In this document: positions 31,437 to 46,400 of the stretch, in pieces
How the letters are laid out: every line of letters starts with the position of its first letter
Position numbering within the stretch: position 1 is the first letter of the stretch
From: Lepisosteus oculatus
Taxonomy: Eukaryota > Chordata > Actinopteri > Semionotiformes > Lepisosteidae
Assembly: GCF_040954835.1 (NCBI RefSeq)
Contig: NC_090697.1
Location: forward strand, 12,020,001-12,084,000
Length of the DNA: 64,000 nucleotides
Reading direction: 5' to 3'
Program-made: the position numbers and the translations under genes
Notes under the pieces: generated by a model
What the model was told of the DNA's origin: nothing
Databases searched by the model: none
Seen by the model: only the letters and a program-made list of their open reading frames with translations

Positions 31437-34400
31437 TACCATGGCAATGGTAAAATCCACCCACACTCACAGGGCGTCTCATGTTCATTTGCAATTGACA
31501 TTTAATTTGAGGTTTTTCCACTCGGACCTTGAACACGAAATGTATTCGGTGGCTTAAAGGTGACAGAAGTGAACAGAAGCTGCCCCCCCCCCCCAAACAA
31601 GGCCAGAGTGTCATTGAACTCATCCGGTATTTCACTGCTGATGAGTGTGACCTCCTCTTTATCGGACCCGAGCTGCTCCTCTTGCCTCCCAGTGGGAGAC
31701 CTCCCACTTACATGTCGCTCGAGGGCGTGGGTTTGACGGTCTCCTCCACGGGCAGGCTGGCCTCCATGATCTCGTTGAAACCAGCGTTCCCAATGTTCTT
31801 GGCCAGCTGCACAAATGCAGAAACACGTCAGCCCTTAACTACCGGAAGCTGCCGAGATGACGCAGCGAACGGCAACAAGAAGAGGAAAAACATGATTTCA
31901 AAAGGTATTTTAATTTCAAAAAGGAAACCTGCTGTGTCCGATTTTAATATTTTTCAAGGCCTGACTAAATTTACAGTTGTATTCTGTGCACACCTGGATC
32001 TTTTGTTTTATTGTACAGTCCCTTGAGACAATGTGCCTTGAAAGGCTGTATACAGTACACACATGTATTAGTACCAACAGCAGAGCTTGGCACCCACATA
32101 GAACCGAATTAGATTTCTTCATTAACGAAACCCTCTCTCACCTCTCTGCGCCCGAGTCGGCAGTGGAAACGAGGATGAACCGGCCTGAATGAGCCACTCT
32201 GACATTTTATGTTATGTTTGTACTGCAACATCTGCATGCAGAGTCATGTCCTGCATAATCGAATTAATTTAATCCCGTACTGGAACCGTGAACTAAATTC
32301 CGACCGCGTTCTGATAAGGAATGACAGAAAGTCCGGACTTGTGTGCAGAGCACTCATATGGCTGTAATTCACTGAATCAAATCACCGGAATCCCCAAGTC
32401 ACTGTACTATGCTAAAAAAAAACCATTGTGCCCTACACACCTACCCCCATTTCTCTGTCAAGTCTCAAACATGAAAAACAATGCGCATAAACAATGAGGC
32501 CAAGAGTTTCGGGCCAAGAGTTTAAGCATAAAACTTTGTTACTTTGTTACTGGTTTTGCGACGTGCTGTACAGAAGTGCACCTGCTGCTCATTACCAAGA
32601 GCTCAGATGTTCCCAAGACATCGAGGGTGAGAGACTGGATTCTGGAATAGTGGACACCCAGCTCCCTGTGAATTCCGGAACATTCAATACACGTCAGGAT
32701 CCCCAGGTTTGTGGACAGCCATGTGGGATCTGGGAAGACACATTGGGAAATGTGAGACAGAGCTAAACGGGAGGAAGGTTAACACACGTCTTCCTGTTGC
32801 ATGAGGAGAGCTGTTTATGAAGCGATCTAAATTTCACCTCGGTTTAGGCAGGGGGGGGGGGTTATCTACTTGAGCTTCTACACACAAGCTTGTTTCATCT
32901 ATGATGTGTTAAATCTCTCGCGGAGAGTAGATGAGCCGTGACCACACCGTCTCCCCAATAAATAATTCAGTGCATCTACAGCTGTTACATAAACCCCGGA
33001 TAAAAATAGCGAGTGACTTTCTGAAAGCGCGTGATAGCTGAGTCCGACCAAAAAAAAATGGAGAAATTTCTATGCGGGCCTACCCTATCCACACAGAGAG
33101 AGGACGATTTAAGATTCAAAACTTTTTTTTTTCTTTTGCAAGTTTTTTTTTAAATCTGCAAAGCAAACAAATGCAATCTGAAAGTTGCTCAAGCAGATTT
33201 TTTTTTGCATTTACTGCTTCTTCAGAAGCTTTGCAGTAGCTCACACGTCAGTATTAGTTATTATTATCAGTATTAGTTATTAATGAATACTTATAGTAGT
33301 GAACAGTTTTTAGGCTACAGGCCCTTTACGTCTGTTACAGTGTGTTTCCAGTGCAAGCGTCCAGCTTGCTGCACTTTCTAGAGTCTTGCTTTTTTTTGGG
33401 GGGGTGTACTGTAAGTCACACTGTTCCACCCCCCCTCCCCTGCTCACTCACTGGGGGCTCCGCAGTCACAGCAGACGTCGTTCCCCGTCATCCTCTTCAC
33501 CTCCGCCAGGATGGATTTGGTCAGCTCCTGGACGATGTTGTTCTCCCCCACGTGCTGGTCGCCCTTGAACGCGTTGTTCAGCGCCTCCTCCTTACTGTTC
33601 TGCAGCACGGATATCCATCTGAAACCAGAGCAGGCGGGGCGTCTCTACTAGCACGCGGGCAGAGAAACTCCGCGGGGCGCAGGTGGTCCCAGCGATGACG
33701 GGCGATGCCACAGAACGGGCCTGCCAGACCCGGTACACGGTGCGTTCGGATTCGGCTACGGGTGCATCGGGTCTGCAGGGGCGCCTCACTTACATCTGAC
33801 ATTCCGGCTCGTCTTCTGCTTGGAAGTGATACGTTCTGTCATCTGTGGGAAGAGAGGAAGGACAGAGGTAAGGAGAGGATGTCTAGAAAGAACGGGAATA
33901 ACAAACAGTCTGAATGAGAACACTTCGCGTACAGTACAGGAGGCATCTGCATTCCTGCTGCTACTGCTGTGAGCTCTCTATATAAACAGGCTGATTGCAT
34001 TTAATACTGAATTGGGTTTTTCTTTCCTTCATGTCTCAGGACTAAATAAAAACTGTGAACAAACTTAAAAACAAGTCTGCCCATTTTTTATGGCTTTTCC
34101 CTCCATCAACAAGGAAGGGTAAACAATGTGGCCCTGTCTCTTGTCAAAGCACTGCTGCTGCGACCATGCATTTATGAGCTCTCTGTTCTGCTTTATGTCC
34201 GTGAATTCAGAAGAATATTTGTTTTTTTAACAGAGAACCACTTAGCGACGGACTCGTGAAAATACAGGATGAGGGAGGGCTGTTGTAGACTTTGGCTCTC
34301 TTAAATTTGAGAGAGAATCTTGAGAAGAGCCTGTTGTCAAAATCCCACACTTTAAGATTTCTTTGCCGGGTGGACTATACTGAGGAACACACGACAAAAA

Positions 34401-37400
34401 CAACAACAAAAAAAGAATTTAGCAAGAGTGAAAGCAGACTCACTCAAGACATCTGTCTGAAAAAAGATTTCTAAAAGCATCCGTTTGAACCAAAGTTCCT
34501 TGGACACACGGATTATGGATACTGTATAAAATAATTATTTTTTAAAAAAGGATGATCTTATACAATGAGAAACAAATTTGAAGTGAAAAATTTACAAATC
34601 TTTACCGGGTTTGCTCCATTGATTTAGTGAATTTAGACAGCTTAAGGCAAGGTATCCTCAGCCCAAAAGGCGAACATCTTCAAGCAGTGTGACACACAGG
34701 TAGATCTGTGGGAGGTGCTCTGGGCATTTCTTGCACCGCTGAGCAACTTCCTAAGGATTCCTGCATCGTTCACAAAGCAAACCTGAAGCACAGGAGGTCT
34801 GGGGTTTCAGGCAGAAAGCTACATCAACCTACGTGATATGAGATCGAAGCTTTTCTTCTCATCCGGGCTGCGTTTCACTTGACAGGTTAAGAGGTTGAGC
34901 TTCGCTGGTGGTCTGTTAGCCTGGGTGAAAGAAGCACAAATAAGTATATGAAGAGACTACAGAGAAAAACGGCATGCAAAGTTTCCCCACCGCCGCAGGA
35001 AGTTAGATAAAGCGCTCATTCTTAGCTGGCAGCGTGGCGGCATGGAAAACAGCAGTAGGGGGTTAACTGATAAACAGGCAAATCCGTGTTTAAATAGTAA
35101 AAATCAACAAAACTGATATATCCTTCAGAGTTACACTGGCACTGTCCGTCTCCCCGCTCAAGAGTCAGCTTGAGAAGAAATTACAATGCAGAAAGCATCA
35201 TTTCAAGAACATACAGTTTATATTTGTTCCCATCAAGAGGGACAGAAAATATGACATATTCAAACTCAGAGAAAATGTCAGTGGCCGTTTAGCCAGAATT
35301 TGTGGCTAATTCCCAGTCGAAAAAAAAAAACACCCAGCCAGGTGACTAATTCCAAAACGAAATAACTACCACTCCTTCCTGTCTCGCTGCACAGTCCCAC
35401 AGCACGGGGAACGCAGAAACACAGCTCTAATGGAAGTACATGGGCTCTGTTCTCTCTGCAAAAAGGGAGGTAACAGGCAGCTGAGAGCAATGTGAACAAG
35501 TCGCAGATGAATCTCGAGCATGAGAGGGAAATTCAGCCATACCCAAGGAAAAAAAATCTAACCGGTCAAAATCAGGTTTAAACTATTTGGGAAGCACAAA
35601 AGTGTTTAATTCTCCAATTGCAGTCACCTGGAGGCAAGAACCACTAAAAACACATCTAGACTAGCGGACTGGCTTTCCTGTAGATCCCGAACCGGATTCG
35701 TCGGTTCTCAAACACGGATCACAACCTTAACTGGGAGAGCTGGAAATGAAGGTTTGCACATTCTCCAAATGATGTACAGTCAAGCTTGCGAGGCTGTTTT
35801 CACACCGCAACAGGCAGAGGACTGGAGCGTCCGCAGTCAGGCGGCTACGCCCCTGGAGTCACCCACCAACTCCTGTTTGATATGCCACTCTTCGGCCAGC
35901 GGTGTGGATTTGAACCCGCAATCCACGGACCACACAGCCTCACCTTGGCATTTTTACCAATTTGTTCTACTGAAAAGACTGTTTGGCATCCGTCTCATTC
36001 TCATGTCTTTTTCTGGTTCTCCCGTGCTTTTTCAGCTGCCGGTTTCCCCTCTCTCCCTCACACCTCAAGAGGGCTCCACAGCCAAAACATTGTGCCTCTT
36101 TTCTTTTTGTTTCAGCTTGGGAATGAACCTTTACCCGTTCCTGTACTTCTGCTGACGCCCTGTAACTGAGCCGTTCTAACAGGAGCAGCTGGGGGCTTAC
36201 CGTGCCATGGGATATGGTCAGGTAACCATTCTTTACTGTGCACTTCCTCTTCTGCCAAACCTTCCTGAGGCTGAAAGACACGAGACACAGCGATGCCGAA
36301 ATCAGACGCCAAAGGCACCGGATCAGACGGAGGGGGGAAAAAAAAAATTAAACTATCCTTAAATGCTCTAGCCTCTTCTGGCCAGAGTAGTGAGGCGCTC
36401 TTCTCTAGATTTTTGCAAATTGGAGCTCGGCTCTAAAGCGGTTGCTTTTGCCCCTGCAAACAGGCGAGTCGCTTCGTAGGAAAACAGGCTCTCAACAGAT
36501 CGAGCCTGGTCAGATTCGCAGGCTTTCGGGTGCTATGGGCCTTGATTCACAGGCACCTACAGACGCACGCGAGGCGATGCGCCCAGTACGCGAGGAAGCC
36601 ACGCCTCTACATCACAATTAGCCCCGCGCAGCAAACCCCTCTGAAGAGCAGGAAGAGGAGGCAGACCGTTATCGCAAGCAAAAGAAGGATATTCACCCAT
36701 CGCTCTTCTTATACAGGTACCCACTGCGTTCGGTGCCGTGCTCCTTGTTCCCCTGTGGCTGGTGCAAACTGTAGGCGGCGCTCTGTCGCACCTGAGAATC
36801 CTTCAACAACAGTCCAGCACAAAATTCGATAAGTACCCACAGACACAAGCACTCTCTACACCTTCCTGTCCGGACTGTGCGAAACACTGGAGCACTGGAG
36901 GCATTCTGATGGGTCAGGGTCGTTTCGGACAAGGGCTCTAGCTACCAAATGACAAGAATGAAGTACAGTACGTCCAAGAGCTCGAGACTTGACAGGACTT
37001 TAATGACTTAACTGTGCCACGGTACTTTTAGGCTTGGTGAATTTAAATTATAAGGGGGAGTGTCATTTAAAAGAAGGCAATCTGGAGTTTCTGTAATTAT
37101 AAGGAAGATTGTCTTTTCCGTGAAAGTTAAAAATGACCAATGGATTCACTGAACAGCCTGGGTGTACACAGAGTACCTGCTGTTGCAAACCAAATGAAAG
37201 AAAAATGAACACAAACACTCCAAAAACCCAGGCAGAGATCTCACGCGTTTTAAGATAGTGTTTAAGTCAATGCTGGCTGTTCAAGAAGTAAAACCCAGAG
37301 ACCATCTAAAGCAGATGCACAGTTTAAGCCTGAAGCAATGTTTCCAAAAGGTTATTTGGATTACAGGGATACAGACATAACGGGGAAAAGCATTTGCCAA

Positions 37401-40400
37401 GAACACAAATACACTTACTCTCCTGGACTTCGTTCGCAAAGGGGGAATGCATTTAAAGGGAAAAGAAAACACTCTTCAGATACAGTGACGACACAGCACA
37501 TTTGGTGTTGACTGCATTTCAATAATGCTACCTTTTCAAAAGGTTCTCCAGGGAAAATACTGCAATACTCTCTTTTTATGGCTTGCCTCCTCCAGTTTTA
37601 ATGGCTGCTGATTTCTTAAATACTGAGAATACATGACCCCTTTAATTGATTCATTTGATTGATTAAACCTTTTTGACCTGTTTCTGCTTTTACTCTTTGG
37701 TTTAAACAATATACTGTTCAAGGTGGTCCATTCTCACAATCCTTACCAAAACAAACTCTGTTCGGGTTCGTCTTAGCTTTTAATAAGTGTTTGATTCCTT
37801 ACTTTGGTCTAAATCACACCGAATAGTTAACCAATAAATAAGAAGTTCCACTTTTAAAGGGCTGCAAATTTTTAAAAAAAAAAGATCTTGAAAGCAATTA
37901 GAGATCACTTAGTCTCAGTAATTAAGAGACTGGCAGGCACAAACGCCAGAAAACACAAGATTTCTCTAGGACCCTGGTTAAAGAAACACTTCTTCGCTTC
38001 ACTCTGCTGGAATACTATGGCAAACCTTCGTAAGGGTACTCCACTAGCTTCTGTACTAAGGACAAAAACTAAACCAAAATCTTTGTTTCGACACCCTTAA
38101 TCAGACACAAAATAACTTTGTGCTTTGACATCCACATTAAAATTGCACAGAAAAAAATTGAAAACGCAGATTTAAAATGAACTGCTCATGCAGGGGGGCG
38201 TGATTAACATAATATACAGAGGACTTTATAAGCCCTTGGGATATAATATACATAAGGGGGATTGTTGTTCTTTCACCTTCATTCTTCGTCTAAAAATGAT
38301 GCTGATAGAAGAACAAAACTCGGGAGGTTAAGAAACCTTTCAGTGGACAGAACCACAGAGCAAAGCAGGGACGAGCGCTCACCTCCTTCTGCTCCACCTG
38401 CAGCGACGACTTCAGCATGTCCCTCAGCTGAGTCAGCTGCTTCCTCTCCTCATCCTGGGCCTGCTTGATCTGCGGAGGGGCATGGCAGAGCGATGCCGAC
38501 ACTGTCAGTCAGCGCAGCGCAGTACACCCAGGGACCCGAGGGAGACAAACCTGTCCCCGCAGGGTCTTCCGGTTGGCTTTCTAGCTCAGTTCTCCGGACT
38601 GTATTTTTAGTGGGTTTTGGTTTTTTGTCAGCACAAGCGTTCACTCCCAAAGTCCTTCCCGTTTGATTTCTTTTAGGATTAAAAACAGCCGTAAAAGCTG
38701 CAGAACCGTGGCTCGTGCTTAACGGCGCACTTCTGGGATTTAAAATAGCAGGCGAAGGATTTGACAAAAATGTAAACCCAGACTCTGGTTTTAAAATTCA
38801 CTGCCCATGTTTGATTTTCTCAATCCACACCATAAACCCCATCGTTCCTGCAAAATCCCTCTTGGATTCCATCTACTTGTTAAACAAGATTCAGCTTGTC
38901 CTAGCTTATTAAGAAACCGGCGTGCCACAAGCACCACTGTAGGAAGTTCGTTTTATAATTTTGCAGTTCTATTGGAGTTAATTTACACTTAGTAAGGTGA
39001 CTTATTTAGACTTATTGACAAAAGTCAGGATGAAAAAATAGAGGGAAAACCTCAAATTTAAATATAGAGCATACGCAGCAGAAACAGAAAGTAACATTAC
39101 AAAGAGCTGTGGATGGAGGGAACAATCTTCCCAGATGCTGCTCATAAAATGACTCAATTACATTGCTGTACTAATTAAGCATTATTTTTATGCTGTAATT
39201 CTGTACATTGTGTATTATTTTTGCAGTTGCAGTACGATTTTTACTTGCCAACACTGACGTTGCTGTAGTACTAATCCATAACCTTTAGCTTTCCCTGCAC
39301 GTTTGAGCAACTGTAAGACCGAGGCGATAAACGAAAGAGCATGCACGCACCCAACGAGCTAGAGACATGCGTCTTGCCTTGAGAGGCCAGGCTTCACCCA
39401 TTCAAAGGGAACTACCGGATCAGCTCACCGTGTGCAGGTCAGTCGCGAGCTTTTCTATCGAAGGCTTGAGGTTCTCCACCGCCTTCAGTCCATCCTGAAA
39501 GAAACTGAAGTCACACAGCTCAGCGACACAACGACCCCCGAAGCCCGCCGCGCAGCTCGAACAGGGCCCCCCCGGAGCGATGAGCTTACTTGCACTGAGC
39601 ATGGAAATACTTGATCAGGTTCTGGAGCAGGTCCACCCCCTTCTTGATTTTGATCTCGTTCACTTTGAGAAGGTACTGAAAAACAGTCGCCAGAAAGAAG
39701 CGCCTTTATTTTCTCTTGAAGCTCGGCTGCTTGGCTCAAAGTCACATCAACTCGCAACCCGGTGGAAGATTTCAGAAAAGACCGTGCTCACCACTAGGCT
39801 AAATGCAGAAGCATCAGAACATTTACTCTCGACTACCTATGCTTGAAATGATAGATAGGAATATCAACTGCTCAATATTACACTGATTTTTATCCTCGGG
39901 ATATTTGGATTATTTTTTAATTTCAACTACCGATTTCTGAGTCTATTTCACGTAAAGGAGTTAATAAAATCAACACTATTCAAATTTCACTGTTTTAAAC
40001 ATGTTTAATGAGCATCTTCCTTCTGTCAGAGCAAGTGAACTGAGAAAAACTAAGGCTGCTGTTGGAAGAGGTGTTAGTGGGGCCAGCACGGGGCGCTCAC
40101 CCTGCGGTCTGTGTGGGTCCTGATGCCCCAGTATAGTGACAGGGACACTATACTGGTCCTATGAATGAGATATAACGTCCTATGAATGAGACGTAAAACT
40201 GAGGTCCTGACTCTCTGTGGTCATTAAAAGTCCCAGAATATTAAAATACGCCCCTGGTCTTTACCACTCATGGCCTCCTAATAATCCCCATCTATGAACT
40301 GGCTTCATCACCCTGCTCTCCTCCCCACTGAGAGCTGGTGTGTGGGGAGTGTACTGGCGCACTATAGCTGCCGTCGCATCATCCAGGTGGGGCTGCACAC

Positions 40401-43400
40401 TGGTGGTGGTGGAGGGGATCCCCATTACCTGTGAAGCGCTTTAGAGTGGAGTGTCCAGAAAAGTGCTGTGTAAATCTAAGGATTATTATTCCCAATGGTC
40501 AAGAAAGCCGTGCGCGTAGCACATTGTGGGCTCCTCGACCCCCCCCCCCCCCCACCGCGCACACCTCGCACATCTGCAGCTGGAAGAAGCGCCGCTCCTT
40601 CTCCATCTCCTCGGCGATCTCCGCCCCGCTGATCTCCGTGCGGATCATTCCGTGCTGCCGGGCGTGCTCCTTCTTCTCCTTCTCGATCTTCGTCCTGTGG
40701 GGCGGAGGGGGGGAGAGAGAGAGAGAGAGAGATGGGAGACGGCGGCGGTCAGCCGGACCGCGAGGGGACCGACACCGCACACGCGCGGCGGCCAAACCAG
40801 AACGTCTGTGCCGACATATCCCATGCAGCATCATCAGGGAAATCTGGGACATTCCTGGAAGAGCCCGTACTCTCCAGGAGCCCCCAGAAAAATTCGGTAT
40901 TTTTCCCCACGTTGTAGAGGGATAAAAAAAAAGCAGAACTCCATACCGACATGCACACATCACAGCTCTATTAACCTTCAGTGCAGCTAGTCGTGAAAAA
41001 GGTTAATAAGGCTCTTAAAGCAGAGCAGCAGCCCGACTCGCCCAAACCCTTCACAACCTGAATCAATTCCGCGAGGCTTCAAGGCCATTCGCAAACGAGA
41101 CTCTACCAGTCACAAGCAGCCTCCGTGCATCATATTTAAGTACTAGTTAAAAAAAATCTATAGCCACCACTGCGCATGTCTTGCTTAGCCATTTGAGTGA
41201 ACTTGAAGAAGGACCTCAACACAACCATGACAGAAGATCACACGCCTCTTTCGGTGTGCAAATTTGTCGTTTTTAGTACCGTGATTCACGTACCAAAACC
41301 GTTTCCTTCAAGCAAGTCACTCTGTTTTGTTTTGAAAAACGGTCACTCATGAGTACACAGAAGTACACATTGTTACTAATTGTAATATTCAGCCCATATG
41401 CAGTAAATTGTGTTTTCTTCTGTGAAAGTGAATTCATTTCCTTAATCTGATCTTCATATACATTTTCAGCATAAATTAACAGACTGATGAAGGAAACGGA
41501 AAATTACCCTTTCAGTAAAGAATGTCCTTTGCAGCTTGTAAAATATATACACAAAGAGCTATAAAATAACTTGCCCAACATTCAACGCAAAAGTACAACA
41601 AAATGAATATGTATACTTTACGACACATTAATTTGTTTGGGCAGTCTTACAGTAAGCAACCTGAGAGAGATAGTTTGTAGTGTGTACATATCCCTTACCT
41701 TGTCCACTTACCCAGTAAACAAATTAGTACTTTCTGAATCTATTTCACGATTAGGATTAACATGGTCACATACAGTGTTGTCTGTAAGTATTTGGACAGT
41801 GACACATTTTTCGTTATTTTGGCTCTGTACTCCAGCACATTGGATGTGAAATGAAACAATGACTATGAGGTTAAAGTGCAGAATGGCAGCTTTAATTTGA
41901 GGGTATTGACGTCTATATTGGGTGAACCATATTGGAATCACAGCTCTTTTTATAGAACTCCTATTTTCTCTTTAGAATGTCCACTTTAGTCATCTGAACA
42001 AGCTTCTGGCTGAAAAATCCAAGCAACCTTCCCAGAACTGGATACCTGTGTGCAGCTGCCTTTACCAACCCCTTCAGTTACCTGAACATATCGAAACTGG
42101 ATATGAAACTGGACCACAGCCATGCCGGTCTGTTCCTGATCTCTGATGTTTACTGTGTTCAGGAACAAGTAAAGCTAAAATTCCACTATTTGCTGAAAGA
42201 TAGAAAGGTGAAACTAAATGTTTTGGCCGTAGAGCCGAGAAGCCTTCACACCTATATAAGGATCTGGTCACCTGCCTGTCGAAAATGGCCCAGGGCCACC
42301 AGCAGGGTTGAGAAAAACACATTGTGCTGAAGATACACTGATGAGGAAAGAAAAACTACGTTTGATCAATCCATAATCCTTGCGAGAGCTCCTCCTCAAC
42401 GTTAATAAATCAGACTTTCCAAGGCTTGTTCTGCTGACACAGAAAACGGTGGCTGGAAAAGGCAGCGATGATTTATGAGTAAAACATCGATCGTGATCAA
42501 TATCATCATGGGATAAAACAGACAGCAAATAAAAATGCAAAACATTTAGACGTAAGGAGCAAAGTCAGATATCGTGTATAAATCAAGACAATAAAGTGCA
42601 AGCTGAACAGGAACTACAAGAGTTGATGTCTTCACTCAGCCCTCTTGCTCATAGTAAGGAAGAGTCTCCGGGGAGGAGTTCACTGACAAAGAACAGATCT
42701 TGCTACAGCAAAAAACAAATTAAAATGTTTTTGTAACATACTGTAGTGAGTTAAAAGGGTACTGCAAGGCTATCTTTATATTTCGGGGTCAGAAAGAATC
42801 AGCATTGATGGGTGCCTTTCAAAGTTTGAAAGTGAAATGTACACAGTAACTTGTAAAACCTCCCATTTATGTCAAAAAACAGACTAAGTTTCCAGGTATG
42901 CGCAGCGCCATGTTCGCTCGGCGATTATAGAACGAGGCAACAAAACTTCCAGTGATGTGAAGCGGCTCTGTTGCACTGTAAACAAGCAGGCTTGTGAAGA
43001 CATCTCTTTAAATCCAATAAAAATATTGCTCTCAACCTCAAGACAGGTTTGCTGATAATAGAACTTACTTGTTAACTGCTGATCACAATGGGAGCTTTCT
43101 GTGCTAAAATACCTGCTGCGCAAACTGCACTTAATTCGCTCGTTCATCACATTACATTACTAATTACAGTGACTAGTGAGCAGGAAGGGCCGCATCACGT
43201 TGCTATGCGCCCGAACTCTCTTGCTTGTGGCAACGCTTGGGCTTTGCAACATGGCGATTTACAGTACTTTCACAAAATTCAAGATTTCTAATTTTTTTCC
43301 TACAATGTCAATTAATTTGTTTTGTTACCAAGACTCAGTAACTGGCCTGAGAAATTGGGACTGCAGCTCCCTTTCAAAACCAAGAAACCCAGCAATACAC

Positions 43401-46400
43401 ACTAGACACTGGTTAGTTTTTCAGCTGCCCCTTCGTTAGACTCACAGAACGAGCATAGTGTTTTTTAGTCTGTAGATGTTTCCTACCAGTCCTGATATTT
43501 GCAACACATGTATCATTGGAACAAAATGAAGAGAAGCACAAAGAGGGTCTTACACTTTTGTTTCATAGTCTTTCCAGGCCTTATCAAAAGGCTTTTTCAG
43601 ATCCTGTAAAAAAAAAAAAAGAACAGTGTTTTAATACATGTCATTTAGCATAGCTTACAATGATTAACAACCCATAAGACATATTAGAATGACAGAATAA
43701 AGCAGTGAAAAATTCACCTGGAATTTAAACTAAACATAATAAAGACGTGGAAAGTTCTCCACAGCCGTAAAATAAAATAAATATCTGTTGCTCATTTAAA
43801 GCAAAAAAAAAAAAGTCCTCATCTAGAAGACTCAGTTTTGGTCACCATATCACAGAGAAAATATGATATACAGCCTTTCGAAGAACAGCAACAAAAATGA
43901 TTCCTGGTGTTGGGGAGCTGCCGGACACAGCCGGTGGGAATGAGGTGAAGCTCTTCCATCTTGAGCAAAGGAGACTGACAGGAGATGTGGTGTGCAAAAT
44001 CCTAAGGGGTGTAGATAGGTTCAACCCAAGGGACTGTGTCACACTCCACACTCCCGTCACCATTGGAAACGCAAGGAGAATTCACCAAGGGCAGAGAAGA
44101 GCAGAGGATTCCCAACCGGGTGTTTGAGGCCCAAACTCTGAGCACCTTTAGAAATCGGCTAGACGGAATTTTAGATTCACTCAGTTACTAAACTACCAAA
44201 CAAACAAAAAGATGACCAAATGACCACCCTCCCCCCCCCATCTCATTTGCAGACTCTTATGAGGTCGGTTTATAATTTCTCCTCGCCAGTGTGAAAAAGG
44301 CACAACGGCACAACTTCACTTTGTGCGAGGCTTAAAGAAATGCAGGATGGGGAATTATGATACCACTACTAGTGGTATCAGTGGGTGGTACTGCAATACT
44401 ACCATGCATAACACAGATGAACTACAAGGGGTTGTGGCAACAGCACAGAGGATTATAGGACGTGATTCAGCATCAATCGGTGAGATCCACAACATCCACT
44501 GTCGCAATACAGCCCAATCCATCATTCAGGATCCCAGCCATCCCGGCCACAAACTGCTCTCCCCCTGCAGTCTGGCAAGCAGCACCGCACTGTGAAAGCA
44601 CCACTAGACTCAAGAACAGCTTCTACCTACTGCAGTGTGCATCCTTAACAGCCAACTCTGCAGTGCCTCATGTTGTTTTTTTCCCCTTTCACTACTACGT
44701 ATTTATTATTCTGGTTGTATTATTTATGATGTTTGTAATGTACTGTCTACATCGTGTGATGTTGTCTGCTGTACTGTGTGTGTCTCAAGAAATTAGTGTG
44801 AATAAGAGTTCCAATGCACACTCAAGCTGGGCAAGCTACTCTTTCACAGCAAAGCAGGCATTGGAGTTACTTGGAAAAATATTTAATTATTCATAGCATA
44901 TTACAAAACTGTTTGCTGAAGGATGGAGAACAATTTGTCTGTCTCATTAATAAAATAAGGTATTTTATGTTAAGAGGCAATTAACTGAATTTGAATCCAT
45001 TTTATTCATTTTCATTATATTAAATGTCCACTGTGTCATTTCGATTCTGCTTCGGGAAGAAACAACGTGACCTTCATAGACGGAGTAAAATGGGAATGAA
45101 CCAGTTTAATCATCAGCACAATGGTATTTCTGGAGTTCTTTTGTCATTTCCACTTTCTTCTTTACAAGCAGAGAAATACAGACCATAAACAGCTCAGCCA
45201 ATCTCATAGTTTAAACACTAACACACGTACAGGAAGAAATCATGATCAATCCATTGAAGCACAGTTGTATTTCCATGTTGTGCTTGGTTGTGGCATCAGA
45301 CACATTCCAAGTCAAGCGACAGCTCCAAGTCAAGTGTCTGCTCGTTTCAAAATGACATGGCTCTGGACTTCCATCTCTGGAACTAATAGCACCCTCTGTA
45401 ACAAGCTTCTGCTCCTTGCAAGCTTTGGTCCGGCATCGACAGCGGTTTTAGGTCAATACCTCCGGAGTGAGAGGCACAGGGACGTCTTCCCTAACTGTGG
45501 TGAGGCTTAAAGGCTGAGGATGAGAAGCCAATTTCGTACGGGTCGTGGGAAGGGAAAAATATGAATATAAGCTTTTCCTTCCTAACGAAATCGGGCACTA
45601 CGCCTCTGTCCGAAGGTCAGAGGCGAGGTTCTGTGCCGAGCTCTGAAGTAGCTGCGTGAGCGTCTTTTATAGCCCTCCCTCAGGTCGATCGTCTTTGACG
45701 CAGGATTCCCCCCCCGGGTATCAGCGCTCCGGGGTCTGAGCGCAGCGCCTGGGCCTCATGAGTGCTCCACTGGTGACTAGCAAATCTTCAGGTGAAGACT
45801 AGTGACCTTGTAATCGCCGAGCTCGGCTCAATGATGGACAGCCTTCCCAATTCCCTTCCCTTAATTAAACTGGCGGAAATCGCTCCTGTGGAGTGACACC
45901 GAGTTCTGCCCTTGGGATGAGAGGTCATGGCTCGTTGGCCAATAACGATGCCACGGCACTGTGTGTAAGAGAAGGGGTGTTAAAACCTTGTGTCCTGGTG
46001 AACATTAGGGCTGAAAAACACCTGGCCTTCCTAAAGTTCTCCCTTAACTTTCGTCAAGCTCTGACTCTCCTGTCCTGGGGCTCTTGCTCCTGTCCTGGCA
46101 TGTGTGAATTTTAAACGCCTGCTGATGTGAACAGACATTTCCTCTTGTGCGTTTGTTCGGGACGTCTGAAGAATAGCTGAAAGGCGGGATGAGACCATGA
46201 GGAATAGCCACTGAGCCAGGTCTGGAATGGTCACCCCATTCGTGGAAAGAAAATAGGGTTTACCATAGCTGGACTCGGACTATAAACCCTGTGGAACACA
46301 GAGGAAAATGCATCTCATGTGCGTCTTCTCCCCGTGTGACACGGCCGTTTCCAGTGCAATTCAACTCATCGCAAGCCCTTCACCGAACCGAGCTGCGACT

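Larger units (their letters stand above)
34921..38382 (-). other. asap2 introns around the PH exons
   Basis: The stretches 34921-36200, 36271-36696 and 36801-38382 contain the asap2 PH exons' flanks and little else. A tRNA-like SINE piece lies near 35840-35945 and a Penelope-like fragment at 36055-36165. The section 36960-38380 is AT-rich and unique-looking. Confidence 0.5.

Noticed and set aside
39735..39815. possible true tRNA gene
   Set aside because: Only A- and B-box-like words; no cloverleaf with paired acceptor stem could be drawn, so it is treated as a SINE fragment.
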